Shown here piece after piece: positions 8,171-17,693 of a DNA stretch of 64,000 nucleotides (position 1 is the stretch's first letter; each line of letters starts with the position of its first letter). The translations under genes were made by a program, and so were the position numbers. The notes under the pieces were generated by a model. It made no database searches. It saw only the letters and a list, made by a program, of their open reading frames with translations, and was not told the DNA's origin. Source of the DNA: Thermoguttaceae bacterium (lineage in GTDB: Bacteria; Planctomycetota; Planctomycetia; Pirellulales; Thermoguttaceae); the NCBI GenBank assembly GCA_017447865.1, contig JAFSMO010000068.1, positions 56,507 through 120,506 on the forward strand, in the 5' to 3' direction.

Positions 8171-9340
8171 ATGCCCGCGTACGATTCGATCGAGTATTTC
8201 ACCACCAACCTCCCGGCAGCCGAAGGGGATTTCGTCTGCACGCTTCCCGATTTTCCGAACGTGACCATCGAGCGGAAGACGTTCCGCGGCGGCCCGTCTG
8301 ACGGCGTGGAGCTTTTCGTCCTTTCCAACGGCTCGCTCTCCGTGTACGTCATGCCGACGCGCGGGATGGGGATCTGGAAGGTCGAGGTCAAGCAGAGAAA
8401 CGAGTCCGTGCGCGTGGGCTGGAACTCCCCCGTCCCGTTCCCGGTCAATCCGAGAAACGTTCCGCTCGATCAGCCCGACGGCCTGGGCTGGCTCCGCGGC
8501 TTTAACGAATTCGTCGCCCGCTGCGGGCTGGAATCGAACGGCGCGCCTGAGTTCAACGCGAACGGGACGCTCCGGTTCGGTCTTCACGGCCGCATCCAAA
8601 ACACGCCGGCGTTCAGCGTTCGTCTGGAAGCCGACGCCGAGAAAAAGGAGGTCCGGCTGACCGGCCGAATGTTCGAAGGGCGGCTTTTCTTCAACACGCT
8701 GGAGCTGGAGAGCACGCTGACGGTCCCGTTCGAGGGCGCCTCGTTCCGCGTCGATGACGTGGTGAAAAACCAGGCGGCGCGTCCGGCCGAGATCGAGCTT
8801 TTGTACCACGTGAACACGGGAAACCCCGTGGCGGACGGCGGCGCACGGATGGAAATTCCGTTCGAGCGTCTGGTTCCGCGCTGCCCGTGGGCGGCCAAAA
8901 ATCTGGAAACCGTCGCGGAGCTTCACGCCCCGGTGACGGGCGAGCCGGAAATGTGCTACTACTACGAGCTGGCGGCCGACGCGGATGGAAACACGCAGAC
9001 GTTTTTGCGGAACGCCGCCGGCGATTTCGGCGTCACGCTCGCGTTCAGCCGGAAGGAATTCCCCTTCTTCTGCCAGTGGAAGGCCCAGCACGCCGCCCAA
9101 GACGGCTACGTCACCGGGATGGAACCGTGCATTAACTTCCCCAATTCCCGCGCCTTTGAGCACGCTCACGGCCGCGTCGCGGTCCTTGAGCCCAACTCCT
9201 CCCGCCATTTCGGGATCACGTTCCGGTTCAGCACCACGCCCGAGCAGGTGGCGGCTTCTTCGGCCGCGGTCGCTCAGCTTCAGGCCTCGGTCGCCGCGCC
9301 CGTGGTGGAGAGCCAGCCGAATCCGGACTGGTGCGAGTGA
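8171..9340 (+). CDS. DUF4432 family protein (galactose mutarotase-like fold)
   Basis: A 389-residue cytoplasmic protein without signal peptide, resembling the DUF4432 family of the aldose 1-epimerase-like superfamily. Characteristic are the early VMPTRGMGIW block (about residue 58-67), the FGLHGRIQNTPA block (about 137-148) and conserved pairs such as ELLYHVNTG. DUF4432 proteins are thought to bind or epimerise sugars, but the reaction is not established for most members. Placement behind galactokinase suggests a role in hexose handling, for example anomer interconversion, which is inference. The C-terminal 25 residues are Ala-rich and probably disordered. Confidence 0.75.
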   Translation: MPAYDSIEYFTTNLPAAEGDFVCTLPDFPNVTIERKTFRGGPSDGVELFVLSNGSLSVYVMPTRGMGIWKVEVKQRNESVRVGWNSPVPFPVNPRNVPLDQPDGLGWLRGFNEFVARCGLESNGAPEFNANGTLRFGLHGRIQNTPAFSVRLEADAEKKEVRLTGRMFEGRLFFNTLELESTLTVPFEGASFRVDDVVKNQAARPAEIELLYHVNTGNPVADGGARMEIPFERLVPRCPWAAKNLETVAELHAPVTGEPEMCYYYELAADADGNTQTFLRNAAGDFGVTLAFSRKEFPFFCQWKAQHAAQDGYVTGMEPCINFPNSRAFEHAHGRVAVLEPNSSRHFGITFRFSTTPEQVAASSAAVAQLQASVAAPVVESQPNPDWCE

Positions 9341-9347
9341 AAACCGA

Positions 9348-9377
9348 CCCGGTTGGCGCGGCGAGGAATCAACCGGG
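9348..9377 (+). terminator. Hairpin after the DUF4432 gene
   Basis: CCCGGTTG (9348-9355) pairs with CAACCGGG (9370-9377) 8 bases after the stop codon. No T-run follows at once, so termination is uncertain. Confidence 0.35.
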
Positions 9378-9445
9378 CCCGCACGAGTCAAAAACCAAGA
9401 CTAAACCCAAGAATTTGACCTTTTTTCAAGGAAGGAAATCCGACC

Positions 9446-9700
9446 ATGCAGTGCTCGTATAATGCGACGGGAGTTTGCGCCCGCCAAATCCTTTTCGATT
9501 TGACCGACGGAAAAGTCCATGACGTTCATTTCGTGGGCGGCTGCCCCGGGAACCAGGTCGGCGTCGCCAATCTGGTCGAGGGGATGGACGTGGACGAGGT
9601 GATCAAGCGCCTGCACGGGATCCGCTGCGGCGGAAAACCGACGTCCCGCCCGGACCAGCTCGCCAAAGCACTCATCGCGGCCAAGGAGAAAGCGAACTGA
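9446..9700 (+). CDS. TSCPD domain protein, four-Cys type
   Basis: An 84-residue protein matching the short TIGR03905-like TSCPD family: Cys at 3, ATGVCARQI, the GGCPGNQVG motif and a final IRCGGKPTSRPDQLA block give four spaced cysteines, probably for metal binding. The TSCPD domain also occurs at the C-terminus of some ribonucleotide reductases, but the role of the stand-alone form is unknown. A good ribosome binding site (AAGGAAGG) precedes the ATG. Its TGA overlaps the ATG of the next gene by one base, so the HAD gene is translationally coupled to it. Confidence 0.85.
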   Translation: MQCSYNATGVCARQILFDLTDGKVHDVHFVGGCPGNQVGVANLVEGMDVDEVIKRLHGIRCGGKPTSRPDQLAKALIAAKEKAN

Positions 9701-10317
9701 TGGCGCTTCCGAAAATCATCTTTTTCGACCTTGGAAAAGTCCTTTTGGACTACGATTTCACGGTGGCCGCGCGCCGTCTGAACGCCCTGACCGGCCTAGA
9801 CGGAATGGCCATCATGAACGCGACGCTCGCCGAAAAGACGCCGGTCTGCGAAGCGATCGAAACCGACCAGATCAGTTCCGAGGACTTGTACCAGTGGGTC
9901 CGCGAAAACTTCGGGATGACGATTTCCCGCGACGCGTTTGAAAAGGCGCACCGCGACATTTTCACGGTTTGGCCGGACTCGTTGGAACTGGTGAAGGACC
10001 TGAAGGCCGCGGGGCTTCGTCTCGGCGTGCTTTCGAATATTTGCCAGGTGCATTGGGATTTCTGCCTGGAGAATTACCCGGAGGTTTTCGGGCTTTTCGA
10101 CCTTCCGCTGGCCAGCGTGCTCCTGAAGGCACGCAAGCCGAACCGGGAGATTTACGAGCGCGCGGCCCAGCGTGCCGGCGTCGGGCTGAACGAGATCGTT
10201 TTCTTCGACGACCGGACGGAAAACGTTCAGGCGGCCTGTGACCTGGGGATCGACGGGATCCTCTTCACCGACGCTCATCAGGCGCGGCTCGATTTGCAGA
10301 AACGCGGCATTTTGTAA
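9700..10317 (+). CDS. HAD-family hydrolase (HAD-IA-like)
   Basis: A 205-residue haloacid dehalogenase-type hydrolase, most likely a phosphatase of small phosphorylated metabolites. Motif I is FFDLGKVLLDYD at 8-19 with the nucleophile Asp10; unlike most HADs the second motif I Asp is replaced (DLGKV), as in the YihX/HAD-IA subgroup. Motif II is the LSNI at about 112-115, motif III the Lys in LKARKPNREIYE, and motif IV the FFDDRTENVQAA block. Substrate unknown; YihX of E. coli acts on alpha-glucose 1-phosphate, which would fit the sugar genes here but is only a suggestion. The start overlaps the stop of the TSCPD gene. Confidence 0.85.
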   Translation: MALPKIIFFDLGKVLLDYDFTVAARRLNALTGLDGMAIMNATLAEKTPVCEAIETDQISSEDLYQWVRENFGMTISRDAFEKAHRDIFTVWPDSLELVKDLKAAGLRLGVLSNICQVHWDFCLENYPEVFGLFDLPLASVLLKARKPNREIYERAAQRAGVGLNEIVFFDDRTENVQAACDLGIDGILFTDAHQARLDLQKRGIL

Positions 10318-10350
10318 GGTTTCCGGCCTGAAGGAGTCTTTTTTTTCACC

Positions 10351-10899
10351 ATGGAATCGAAATTTCCTCCAAAGTCCCGCCCCACCGTCCGCCAGGCCGC
10401 GTACTCGGATTTTCTCGGCATCAAGCCCAGCGAGAAAGACACGAAAACGTCGATTTCCGGCCGGATCGGGGCGCGTGTGGACGAAATCGCCGAGGGGGAC
10501 GTCGAGCTTTTTTGCCCAAACTGCGGGGAGCCGGTCCACATTACGTACACGCGGCGGCGCTTCTGTGATGCTTGCCACAAACCGTTCTTTTTTTACCGCG
10601 GAAAACTGCTCACCGAGCAGGAAGCGAAGCGGATCCGGAACCCGTTCACCCAGGAGGACGTGAAGAAATTCAACGAAAAGAGCCAGGCGCGCGAGAAGCG
10701 GAAGAACGGCTGGAAGATGGACCGGTTTCGGCGGATGAAGCCCCAGCTCGTCTGCACCCAGTGCGGCCATCCCGTTGATGGAACAGTCAAGCCGGAAAAG
10801 TACTGGATCTGCCCGGCCTGCGCCGCCATCAGCGTCTTCGACCTCGAAAAAGGCGAGTTCCTCCCGAAGGACGAGTACGAGGCCCGCCGGGCCGGATGA
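10351..10899 (+). CDS. Double zinc-ribbon protein, function unknown
   Basis: A 182-residue soluble protein with two zinc ribbons. The first is CPNCGEPV and then CDACH (about 53-76); the second is CTQCGHPV and then CPAC (about 136-157). Between them is a highly charged Lys/Arg/Glu segment (about 85-130) that is probably helical and could bind nucleic acid. I do not recognise a named family. It is the last gene of the plus-strand group that starts at 9446, with 33 bases separating it from the HAD gene, and it converges on accC with a shared terminator region between. Confidence 0.7.
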   Translation: MESKFPPKSRPTVRQAAYSDFLGIKPSEKDTKTSISGRIGARVDEIAEGDVELFCPNCGEPVHITYTRRRFCDACHKPFFFYRGKLLTEQEAKRIRNPFTQEDVKKFNEKSQAREKRKNGWKMDRFRRMKPQLVCTQCGHPVDGTVKPEKYWICPACAAISVFDLEKGEFLPKDEYEARRAG

Positions 10900-10911
10900 T
10901 TCCTTTAAGTC

Positions 10912-10957
10912 TTTAAAAAAAAGAAAACGCGGGAGCCGCCTCGAAACTGCTCCCGCG
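10912..10957 (-). terminator. Rho-independent terminator of the accB-accC transcript
   Basis: A 9-bp stem (CGCGGGAGC at 10928-10936 with GCTCCCGCG at 10949-10957, 12-base loop). Read on the minus strand it is followed by a long T-rich run (10912-10927), a strong intrinsic terminator for accC. On the plus strand only a weak T-run follows, so it may also stop the zinc-ribbon transcript less well. Confidence 0.85.
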
Positions 10958-10968
10958 TGATCATTTTC

Positions 10969-12309
10969 TCATTTCCACTCTTTCTCGATGAAACTCGTGT
11001 ACCCCTGCGCGTTGATGAAGACCGGGTGGCGCAGAATCTCAAGCTGGCGTGAGACCGACGTCTTGATCCCCTCGACGTGGAATTCCGTCAGGGCGCGAAT
11101 CATACGCAGGCGGGCCTCCTCGCGGTCACTTCCCCAAACGATCAGCTTCCCGATCATCGAGTCGTAGTACGGCGAAACCGTGTAGCCGGCGTGGACGTGC
11201 GAGTCGAACCGGACGCCGTAACCGCCCGGAATATTCAGGGCCGTGATCTTGCCCGGGCACGGCGCGAAATTGAAATTCGGGTCTTCCGCGTTGATGCGGC
11301 ACTCAATCGTGTGGCCGTTCGCCTTAATGTCCTTCTGGGTGAACGGAAGTTTTTCGTTCGCCGCCACGTAAAACTGCGCCTTGATCAGATCCACGCCCGT
11401 GAGCATTTCCGAAACCGGATGCTCGACCTGGATCCGTGCGTTCAGCTCGATGAAATAGAAATTTTCCTCCTGATCGACCACGAACTCGATCGTCCCGGCA
11501 TTCGTGTAGCCGACGGAACTGACGAGCTTGACCGCCGCGGCGCACATTTTCTCGCGGGTCTTCGCGCTGATGTGCGGCGAGGGACTTTCCTCGATGAGCT
11601 TCTGGTGGCGGCGCTGCATGGTGCAGTCGCGCTCGTACAAATGGCACACGTTCCCGAAATTATCGCCGATGAGCTGGACCTCAACGTGGCGCGGGTTTTC
11701 GATGTACTTTTCGACGTAGCAGTCGCCGTTCCCGAACGCGGCCTTCGCCTCCTGCTGGGCCTCAACGAATGCAGTGGCGAGCTGCTCGTCCGACCAGGCC
11801 AGACGCATCCCACGGCCCCCGCCGCCAGCCGTGGCCTTCACCAGAACCGGGTACTTAAATTCATGCGCGATCTCGATCGCCTCGGAGACTTTCTTCACGA
11901 TCCCGTCGCTTCCCGGGACGGTTGGGATCCCCGCCTTTTTGGCCAAACCGCGCGCCGTGTTTTTGTCGCCGAGCATCGCCATGGCTTCGTGCGTCGGACC
12001 GATGAACTCAAAACCGCAGGCTCGTACGACCTCGGCAAAATGCGCGTTTTCCGCGAGAAGACCGTAGCCGGGGTGGATCGCTTCCGCGCCGCTGACCTCT
12101 GCAGCGCTGATCAGCCGGTCGATCCGGAGGTAACTGTCGGCGACTTTCGGTGGTCCGATACAAAATTTCTGATCCGCCAGCTTCAGGTAGGCCGCGTCAC
12201 GATCCGCCTCACTGAAAACCGCGACCGACTCAATCCCCATTTCCCGGCAGGCGCGAAAAATACGCAGCGCGATTTCGCCGCGGTTTGCCACTAAAATACG
12301 TTGAAACAT
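10969..12309 (-). CDS. accC: Acetyl-CoA carboxylase, biotin carboxylase subunit
   Basis: ATP-dependent carboxylation of the biotin on AccB, the first half-reaction of acetyl-CoA carboxylase for fatty acid synthesis. The 446-residue protein begins [19 protein letters not shown], the typical N-terminal domain, followed by the ATP-grasp glycine loop [13 protein letters not shown], the block [20 protein letters not shown], and the catalytic block [14 protein letters not shown] (about 290-303; [14 protein letters not shown] is more common). Length is normal. It is 45 bases behind accB, as in most bacteria, and is closed by the terminator at 10912-10957. accA and accD are not in the window. Confidence 0.97.
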   Translation of the reverse strand: MFQRILVANRGEIALRIFRACREMGIESVAVFSEADRDAAYLKLADQKFCIGPPKVADSYLRIDRLISAAEVSGAEAIHPGYGLLAENAHFAEVVRACGFEFIGPTHEAMAMLGDKNTARGLAKKAGIPTVPGSDGIVKKVSEAIEIAHEFKYPVLVKATAGGGGRGMRLAWSDEQLATAFVEAQQEAKAAFGNGDCYVEKYIENPRHVEVQLIGDNFGNVCHLYERDCTMQRRHQKLIEESPSPHISAKTREKMCAAAVKLVSSVGYTNAGTIEFVVDQEENFYFIELNARIQVEHPVSEMLTGVDLIKAQFYVAANEKLPFTQKDIKANGHTIECRINAEDPNFNFAPCPGKITALNIPGGYGVRFDSHVHAGYTVSPYYDSMIGKLIVWGSDREEARLRMIRALTEFHVEGIKTSVSRQLEILRHPVFINAQGYTSFIEKEWK

Positions 12310-12354
12310 AAATGAAACTTTCTGCCTTCTAAGCCGACACTGAGTGACTGGTGA

Positions 12355-12864
12355 CTACCTGACTTCAACCTTGAAGAGCGGCTGACCGTACTCCACCGCG
12401 TCGCCGTCTTTCACCAGGACCTCAAGGACTTTGCCCGTAAGAGGAGACGGAAGCTGGTTCATGACTTTCATCGCTTCGATGATGCAGACCGTCGTTTTGC
12501 CTTCCTGAATCGTATCGCCAACGTTCACAAATGCCGGGGAACTTGGGTTGGGTTTCGAATAGAATGTTCCCACGATTGGAGAGTCGATCGTCTTCACGTT
12601 TTCGTTTTCTGCCGCGGGCGGATCAGCTACGGGAGCAGCAGGAGCCGGAGCGGGTACAGCAGCGGCAACCGCGGCCTGAGCCGGAACGGAAACGACGGCC
12701 GGGGCGCAAGCCACCGCGCTTTTCAGCGAAATGTGCGTTTCGCCGTCCTGGAGGTTAAGCTCGCAAAGGCCAAACTCCTTCATAATTTGCGCGTAACGGC
12801 GCACCTTCTGCGTATCAAAAACGTCGCCTGACGGCGCTTCCTTCGTTTGCTGAACGGGTTTCAT
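12355..12864 (-). CDS. accB: Biotin carboxyl carrier protein of acetyl-CoA carboxylase
   Basis: The biotinylated carrier that shuttles CO2 between AccC and the carboxyltransferase. Of 169 residues, about 1-50 form the conserved N-terminal helix (YAQIMKEFGLCELNLQDG), about 50-90 an Ala/Pro-rich flexible linker, and about 92-169 the biotinyl domain with the motif EAMKVMNQ, where Lys133 is the biotinylation site. The C-terminus (GQPLFKVEVR) is typical. It lies between the M24 peptidase and accC, an order seen in many bacteria. An AGG precedes the start. Confidence 0.96.
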   Translation of the reverse strand: MKPVQQTKEAPSGDVFDTQKVRRYAQIMKEFGLCELNLQDGETHISLKSAVACAPAVVSVPAQAAVAAAVPAPAPAAPVADPPAAENENVKTIDSPIVGTFYSKPNPSSPAFVNVGDTIQEGKTTVCIIEAMKVMNQLPSPLTGKVLEVLVKDGDAVEYGQPLFKVEVR

Positions 12865-12941
12865 TTTTTTTCCTTTGGGTTTATGGACGTTCCAGGACGT
12901 TCCAGGTCGTTCTAAATGGCCAGACGGTTTACGACTCCCGA

Positions 12942-14039
12942 CTAACCAAAAACTTTCATTTCTTCAAATTCTTTTTCCACGTCGCTGAGGACCTCGAAGC
13001 CGTCGCGGGTCACGAGCACGTCGTCCTCGATGCGAACGCCGCCCCAGTCTTTGACGTAAATGCCCGGCTCCACCGTGATGACCATTCCGGGCTTGAGGAT
13101 CACGTCACAGCCGGGACTAAAACTCGGGCCCTCATGAATGTACAGACCGATGCCGTGCCCCAGCCCGTGACCGAAGCATTTTCCGTAGCCGGCCTTGGCG
13201 ATGTAATCCCGGGCCACGAAGTCGACCTCCGAGCATTTTTTCCCTGGCTGAATCGCCTCGATCGCCTTGCGCTGCGCGTCCAGAACGATCTGGTAAACCT
13301 TTCGGTACTCGGCAGGAACACGGCCCGTGATCAAAACGCGGGTCAGGTCGCTGGCGTAGCCTTTGAACTTCGCGCCCCAGTCGATCAGCAGGGAACCGGC
13401 CTCCGAAACGCAGTACTCTCCCGGAACGCAGTGCGGCAAAGCGGCGCGCGGGCCCACGGCGGCGATCGTCGGGAACGAAGCGTCCCGAGCCCCCAAACGG
13501 CGCATCGCAAATTCCAGCTCGTCCGCGATCTGCTTCTCGGTCCAGTCCGGCGTAAGCATCGCACGAATGGCGTGGAAGGCGTTTCGGGCAATTCGCGCGG
13601 ACTCCCGAATCGTCTGGATCTCCTCGCGGTCCTTGACCTGGCGCAGGGTTTCGACCAGACCACTGCAGGGGATCAAATCAACCCCCAGAGCCCTCGAAAA
13701 GCGTTCCGCTTCGTCCAGTGTAACAGAATTACTTTCGACAGCAAACCGGGGTGAACTTGAGATTTTTTCCAACTCGCCTCGAATTAACGACACAAAACCA
13801 GTCGAGCCGCCGCGAAGCAGAAGGCGCAAATCCGGGCATTCTTCGCCGATCTGGATCGTGTAGCGGGAATCGCTCATGATACACGCATCTTCAGCCGTCA
13901 TCAGGACGTAACTGTCGTCCCCAGTGAAGCCCGAAAGCCACGTGACATTTGTAAAGTTCGTGACCAGGAGCGCGTCAACCCCCTGCTTTTTCATCAGTTT
14001 CCGAAGTTTTTCACGCCGTTTGCTGTAAGTGTCGCTCAT
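12942..14039 (-). CDS. M24B metallopeptidase, Xaa-Pro aminopeptidase/dipeptidase type
   Basis: A 365-residue cytoplasmic pita-bread-fold peptidase that removes residues next to proline. The N-terminal creatinase-like domain (1-135, with LSGFTGDDSYVL) is followed by the catalytic domain. Metal ligands visible are Asp220 (LIDWGA), Asp231 (ASDLTR), His295 (HGLGHGIG), Glu324 (TVEPGIY) and Glu338 (VRIEDDVL), the complete set for a dimanganese or dicobalt centre. PepP and PepQ activities cannot be told apart from this. It lies 77 bases upstream of accB, the same linkage as in many Gram-positive and planctomycete genomes, and probably starts the transcript. Confidence 0.93.
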   Translation of the reverse strand: MSDTYSKRREKLRKLMKKQGVDALLVTNFTNVTWLSGFTGDDSYVLMTAEDACIMSDSRYTIQIGEECPDLRLLLRGGSTGFVSLIRGELEKISSSPRFAVESNSVTLDEAERFSRALGVDLIPCSGLVETLRQVKDREEIQTIRESARIARNAFHAIRAMLTPDWTEKQIADELEFAMRRLGARDASFPTIAAVGPRAALPHCVPGEYCVSEAGSLLIDWGAKFKGYASDLTRVLITGRVPAEYRKVYQIVLDAQRKAIEAIQPGKKCSEVDFVARDYIAKAGYGKCFGHGLGHGIGLYIHEGPSFSPGCDVILKPGMVITVEPGIYVKDWGGVRIEDDVLVTRDGFEVLSDVEKEFEEMKVFG

Positions 14040-14125
14040 AAATCCATTTCCTGTTTAAAGCGTGTACAAAATCGATCGTTTTAATTTTATCGATTTTCAA
14101 AGTTTCTGCAAGGGGGGGAGGAAAA

Positions 14126-15751
14126 TTAGTGAATCCCCTTCAGGCTCCAGACCTTGACGGTCCCGGCTCCGCGGAGTTCAAACGACTGGAATTTCTCGCC
14201 GGAATCCTGACGCCCCGCCGTTTTGTAGGCCGCGCCGCGCTGGGCGCTGATCTCGTACATCGGGCGGTCGATGAAAAGCCGGAACGTGATTTTGCCGTCC
14301 TGCGGCTCCAGCGGCATTTCGTCCAGCCGACGCTCGGAAGCGTTCCAGACGATCTGGTTTTTCCCAAAGGCGAACGCCGCGTTCTGCGCAGCGTCCAGCG
14401 TCACTTCCACCTCGTAAAGCTGACCGTCGCCGAAACCGGCCAGGTCGATCGTGGTCACGGGTCCCTCGCCGCTCGTTTCTTTCGATTCCTGACGTAAAAC
14501 CTCCAGTTCCTTCACCGGTTCCGCGAAGAGACGGATCCCGGCGGGCGTCGTGCGGAGCGTCAGCTCGATCGGGAGCGTAAACGCCTGATTGAACGGCGTG
14601 TTTTCGTCCATCGGGACCTGCGCCCACCCGATCTGGATCAGACGCCCGGGCGTGTTCGAGAAGCACTGCGACGCGTAAAACCGGCCGTAATGAACGCGGA
14701 ATTTTCCCTCATGCTCCGGGACGAAGGTTTTGCCGTCAAAGTCTCCCACCACGTACTGACCGTCCGCCGCCCAGAGGACCCACCGCGTGTTGGCCGGGTC
14801 GCCGTCCACCGCCAGCCGGTTCAGGTTCGGGCACTCGTAAAAGTCACGGATTTCGCCGGTCCGTTCCCAGTTTTTCCGGTCTTTGCTCTGGTAAAACGCG
14901 ATCAGGCGCTCAACATTTCCCCCAGCGTCGCGTTCGTCGTAAACGCTCATGAGCCACGTTTTCGTTTCCGGGAACCAGTTCAACTGCGGGTCGCGGCCCC
15001 GATGCGGAACCAGAAGGCCCTCGTACGTCCACGTTCTGCCCGCGTCGTGGCTCACTGCGAGCGCCTCACCGACTGCCGTGTCGGTGAAAAAGGCCAAAAG
15101 GTCGCCGTTCCCGGAGTCCCACGCCGGCACCGCGCAGCCGGAAAAGCACTGGCCGACCGCCATCGACGGGACTTTTTTCTCTTTCGGAAGGTCGTGCCCA
15201 AACGGGCGCAAAGCGAGCGGAAGCTCCACCCAGTGCACGAGGTCTTTCGAAACCGCGTGGCCCCAGTACATGTTCCCCCACGGAAGCCCTACGGGGTTCG
15301 ACTGCCAGAAGAGGTGGAACTCGCCGTTCCAGAAAAACATTCCGTTCGGGTCGTTATTCCAGCCCTGGATCTGGGAGAAACGGAGCTGAGGGCGCAGACG
15401 CTCGGCAAAAAGCGGCTCACGGCGCGGGACCTCGGCGAGATTCTGAACCAGCGCAAGGGTTTCGGCGGAACTTCCCGCTCCGGTCGATTTCAGCGTCAGG
15501 GTTTGGCCCGCGTATTCCTGAACGTCGAGGAAAGACCACCAGTTGGCCTGCTCCGGCGCGTTGGCCAGGGTCACGATGAACTGGTGGACGCGGATCCCGT
15601 TTTCGTCCGTGATCTCGACCGTCTGTTTCTCGGCCGAGTTGCAGATCGGGAGGATCAGGAAGCGGTTTTCGACCTTGATCTGGCGCACGGAGTCAGCGCA
15701 GGCGGTCAGAACGAGGAAGGCCCAGAAGCAAAATGCAATGAAACGTTTCAT
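14126..15751 (-). CDS. GH32 family beta-fructosidase, predicted lipoprotein
   Basis: Hydrolyses fructans, levan/inulin or sucrose-type beta-fructosides with retention. The 541-residue protein has a signal peptide ending in LTAC, which fits a lipobox with Cys18, so it is probably anchored to a membrane facing the periplasm or surface. An N-terminal beta domain (about 20-115) precedes the five-bladed propeller. The catalytic triad is visible: nucleophile Asp134 in NDPNG (133-137), transition-state stabiliser in RDP (253-255) and acid/base Glu306 in YECPN. The C-terminal beta-sandwich starts near 425. It lies 47 bases behind the radical SAM gene. The exact linkage preference is not decided. Confidence 0.92.
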   Translation of the reverse strand: MKRFIAFCFWAFLVLTACADSVRQIKVENRFLILPICNSAEKQTVEITDENGIRVHQFIVTLANAPEQANWWSFLDVQEYAGQTLTLKSTGAGSSAETLALVQNLAEVPRREPLFAERLRPQLRFSQIQGWNNDPNGMFFWNGEFHLFWQSNPVGLPWGNMYWGHAVSKDLVHWVELPLALRPFGHDLPKEKKVPSMAVGQCFSGCAVPAWDSGNGDLLAFFTDTAVGEALAVSHDAGRTWTYEGLLVPHRGRDPQLNWFPETKTWLMSVYDERDAGGNVERLIAFYQSKDRKNWERTGEIRDFYECPNLNRLAVDGDPANTRWVLWAADGQYVVGDFDGKTFVPEHEGKFRVHYGRFYASQCFSNTPGRLIQIGWAQVPMDENTPFNQAFTLPIELTLRTTPAGIRLFAEPVKELEVLRQESKETSGEGPVTTIDLAGFGDGQLYEVEVTLDAAQNAAFAFGKNQIVWNASERRLDEMPLEPQDGKITFRLFIDRPMYEISAQRGAAYKTAGRQDSGEKFQSFELRGAGTVKVWSLKGIH

Positions 15752-15798
15752 ATTAGTCGGGAGGGAAAAAAGGAAAATTGATCAAAACGGGCGCGGCG

Positions 15799-17640
15799 TT
15801 ACTTGCGTTTCGGGCGCTTGCCCGCGGGGCGCCAGTCGTCCGGCACGTCCATGGTTTTCTGGCTCGGCTCCAGGTTCTTCACGTCCTCCTGAGCCAGCGC
15901 AAACTCTTTTTTCAGGTACTCGATCCCCTGGAAGATCTGAATGTGGCTCCACGGGAGACACATTTCCGACGTGCGCGGCGTGTGCAGGTAAAGATTCAGG
16001 TCCAGACCTTCCTCTTCCAGAGCGTCCCACCAGCGTTTTGCGTCGAACTGGTCCACCCACGAGTCGAAACGCGCGCCGTTCTTCCAAGCCCGGAGGATGA
16101 GCTTCCCCAGCCGCCGGTCGCCGCGGCAGAAAACGCCCTCCAGAAGACTTCCGTCCAGCTCGTGGTACTTGAGCGAGATCCAGCCCGGGAGCTTGCGGCA
16201 GCGCAAGAAACGCTGGGCCTGAGTCAAATATTCCCGCGTGGCCATCGGAAACCACTGAAGCGGCGTCTGCGGCTTCGGGACCAGATTGGAAACGCTTACG
16301 ACCACCGTGGGGTAGCGGCCGGAAACCTCTTTTCCCAGCTCGCCGATGGTTTTCGCCAGGTCGATCATCCCGTCCACGTCCTCGGGACGCTCGCCCGGCA
16401 GACCGATCATGAAGTAAAGTTTCACGCGCTGAAAACCGTTTTGGAACGCGATTCTGCAGCCGGCCAGGAGGTCTTCGTCCGTGACGCGCTTCCCGATGAC
16501 CCGCCGCATGTCGGTCCGGGCCGCCTCGGGGGCGATGGTCAGGCCGCTGTGCCGCTCGGTGGAAAGCTGCTCGCCGACTTCGGCCAGATGCTCATTCACG
16601 CGGAGACTCGGCACGGAGATCACCACGTTTTTCGGGTCCATTTCCGCCCGAAGCTCCGTGGAGAGCTGCTTGAACCACGGGTAATCGCTCGTCGAAAGGG
16701 AAAGGAGCGAAATCTCGCAGTGCCCCGTGTTCTCGATCGCCGCACGGGCCGCGTTCATGATCGACTCGGGCCGACGCGACCGCACCGGCCGCCGGATCGG
16801 ATTGCTCTGGCAGAACCGGCACCGCCACGGGCAGCCTCGCATGATTTCGAGCGAGACGCGGTCCTGAACCGCCTCCACGTTCGGAACGATCGGCTTTTCC
16901 GGGAGCGGGATCGCGTCGAGTTTCTCCACCCGCGCCTGCTGGATCACCGCCGGGATTTCGTCCGACTCGGGAAACGGGATTTCCAGACCGTTTTCGACCC
17001 GCGTTTTGTAGCAGTCCGGGACGTAAACCCACGGGAATTTCTTCGCCAGACGGCGCAGATTCTCACGGCGGGTCGCGCCGGGCTCGGACTGAAATTCAAG
17101 CCACGCCTTCGCAAGCGCCAGGTCCGCCTCCTCGCCGTCGCCCATGACGAACGCGTCGATGAAATCGCTGATCGGCTCGGGATTCTGGACGCACGGCCCG
17201 CCCGCGATCACCAAAGGAGCCTTTTCGGCGCGCTCCCAGCGGAGGATCGGGATGCGCCCGAGGTTCAGAATCGTCAGGACGTTCGAGTACGCCAGCTCGT
17301 GCTGGAGCGAAAACCCCACCACGTCGAAATCGCACAAAGGGGTGGTGGTTTCCAGACTGCAAAGCGGAAGATCGTTTTCGGTCAGAAGCTTTTCCATGTC
17401 CCGCAGCGGCGCGAAAACCCGCTCGCAGTACCACTCCGGGTCATTATTGATCACCGTGTAAAGGACCTGGATCCCGTGACAGCTCATCCCGATCGTGTAC
17501 GTGTCGGGGAAACTGAGGCAGAAGCGCCCACGGACCTCCTTCGGGTCTTTCACGACCATATTCAGCTCGCCCCCGACGTACTGGCCGGGGGTCTGAACCA
17601 ACGGGAATATTTTGTGGCGAAGAAGTTCGTGGTAGTTCAT
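15799..17640 (-). CDS. B12-binding/radical SAM protein, TIGR03960-like
   Basis: A 613-residue radical SAM enzyme. The N-terminal 250 residues resemble the cobalamin-binding-like domain (PDTYTIGMSCHGIQVLY, GFSLQHELAYSNVLTIL, VIAGGPCVQNPEP). The core has the [4Fe-4S] motif RGCPWRCRFCQ (CxxxCxxC) near 270, then FMIGLPGERPEDV typical of elongator/YgiQ-type proteins. In other phyla this family often sits next to a radical-SAM-linked partner and ribosomal or RNase E/G genes; no partner is seen here. The reaction is unknown, with RNA or ribosome-related modification often proposed. It lies 53 bases behind DUF6807 and 47 bases before GH32, possibly in one transcript. The last 15 residues are basic. 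Confidence 0.88.
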   Translation of the reverse strand: MNYHELLRHKIFPLVQTPGQYVGGELNMVVKDPKEVRGRFCLSFPDTYTIGMSCHGIQVLYTVINNDPEWYCERVFAPLRDMEKLLTENDLPLCSLETTTPLCDFDVVGFSLQHELAYSNVLTILNLGRIPILRWERAEKAPLVIAGGPCVQNPEPISDFIDAFVMGDGEEADLALAKAWLEFQSEPGATRRENLRRLAKKFPWVYVPDCYKTRVENGLEIPFPESDEIPAVIQQARVEKLDAIPLPEKPIVPNVEAVQDRVSLEIMRGCPWRCRFCQSNPIRRPVRSRRPESIMNAARAAIENTGHCEISLLSLSTSDYPWFKQLSTELRAEMDPKNVVISVPSLRVNEHLAEVGEQLSTERHSGLTIAPEAARTDMRRVIGKRVTDEDLLAGCRIAFQNGFQRVKLYFMIGLPGERPEDVDGMIDLAKTIGELGKEVSGRYPTVVVSVSNLVPKPQTPLQWFPMATREYLTQAQRFLRCRKLPGWISLKYHELDGSLLEGVFCRGDRRLGKLILRAWKNGARFDSWVDQFDAKRWWDALEEEGLDLNLYLHTPRTSEMCLPWSHIQIFQGIEYLKKEFALAQEDVKNLEPSQKTMDVPDDWRPAGKRPKRK

Positions 17641-17693
17641 CGGAATGGGAAGTTGAAACGCTTAAACCAGACGTCGAAGTTTTGAGGCCCAGC

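Noticed and set aside
15778..17685. Long open frame of 635 codons on the plus strand
   Set aside because: It is antisense to the radical SAM gene with its CxxxCxxC motif; composition is Arg/Asp/His-rich, as expected for a G+C-rich shadow frame.
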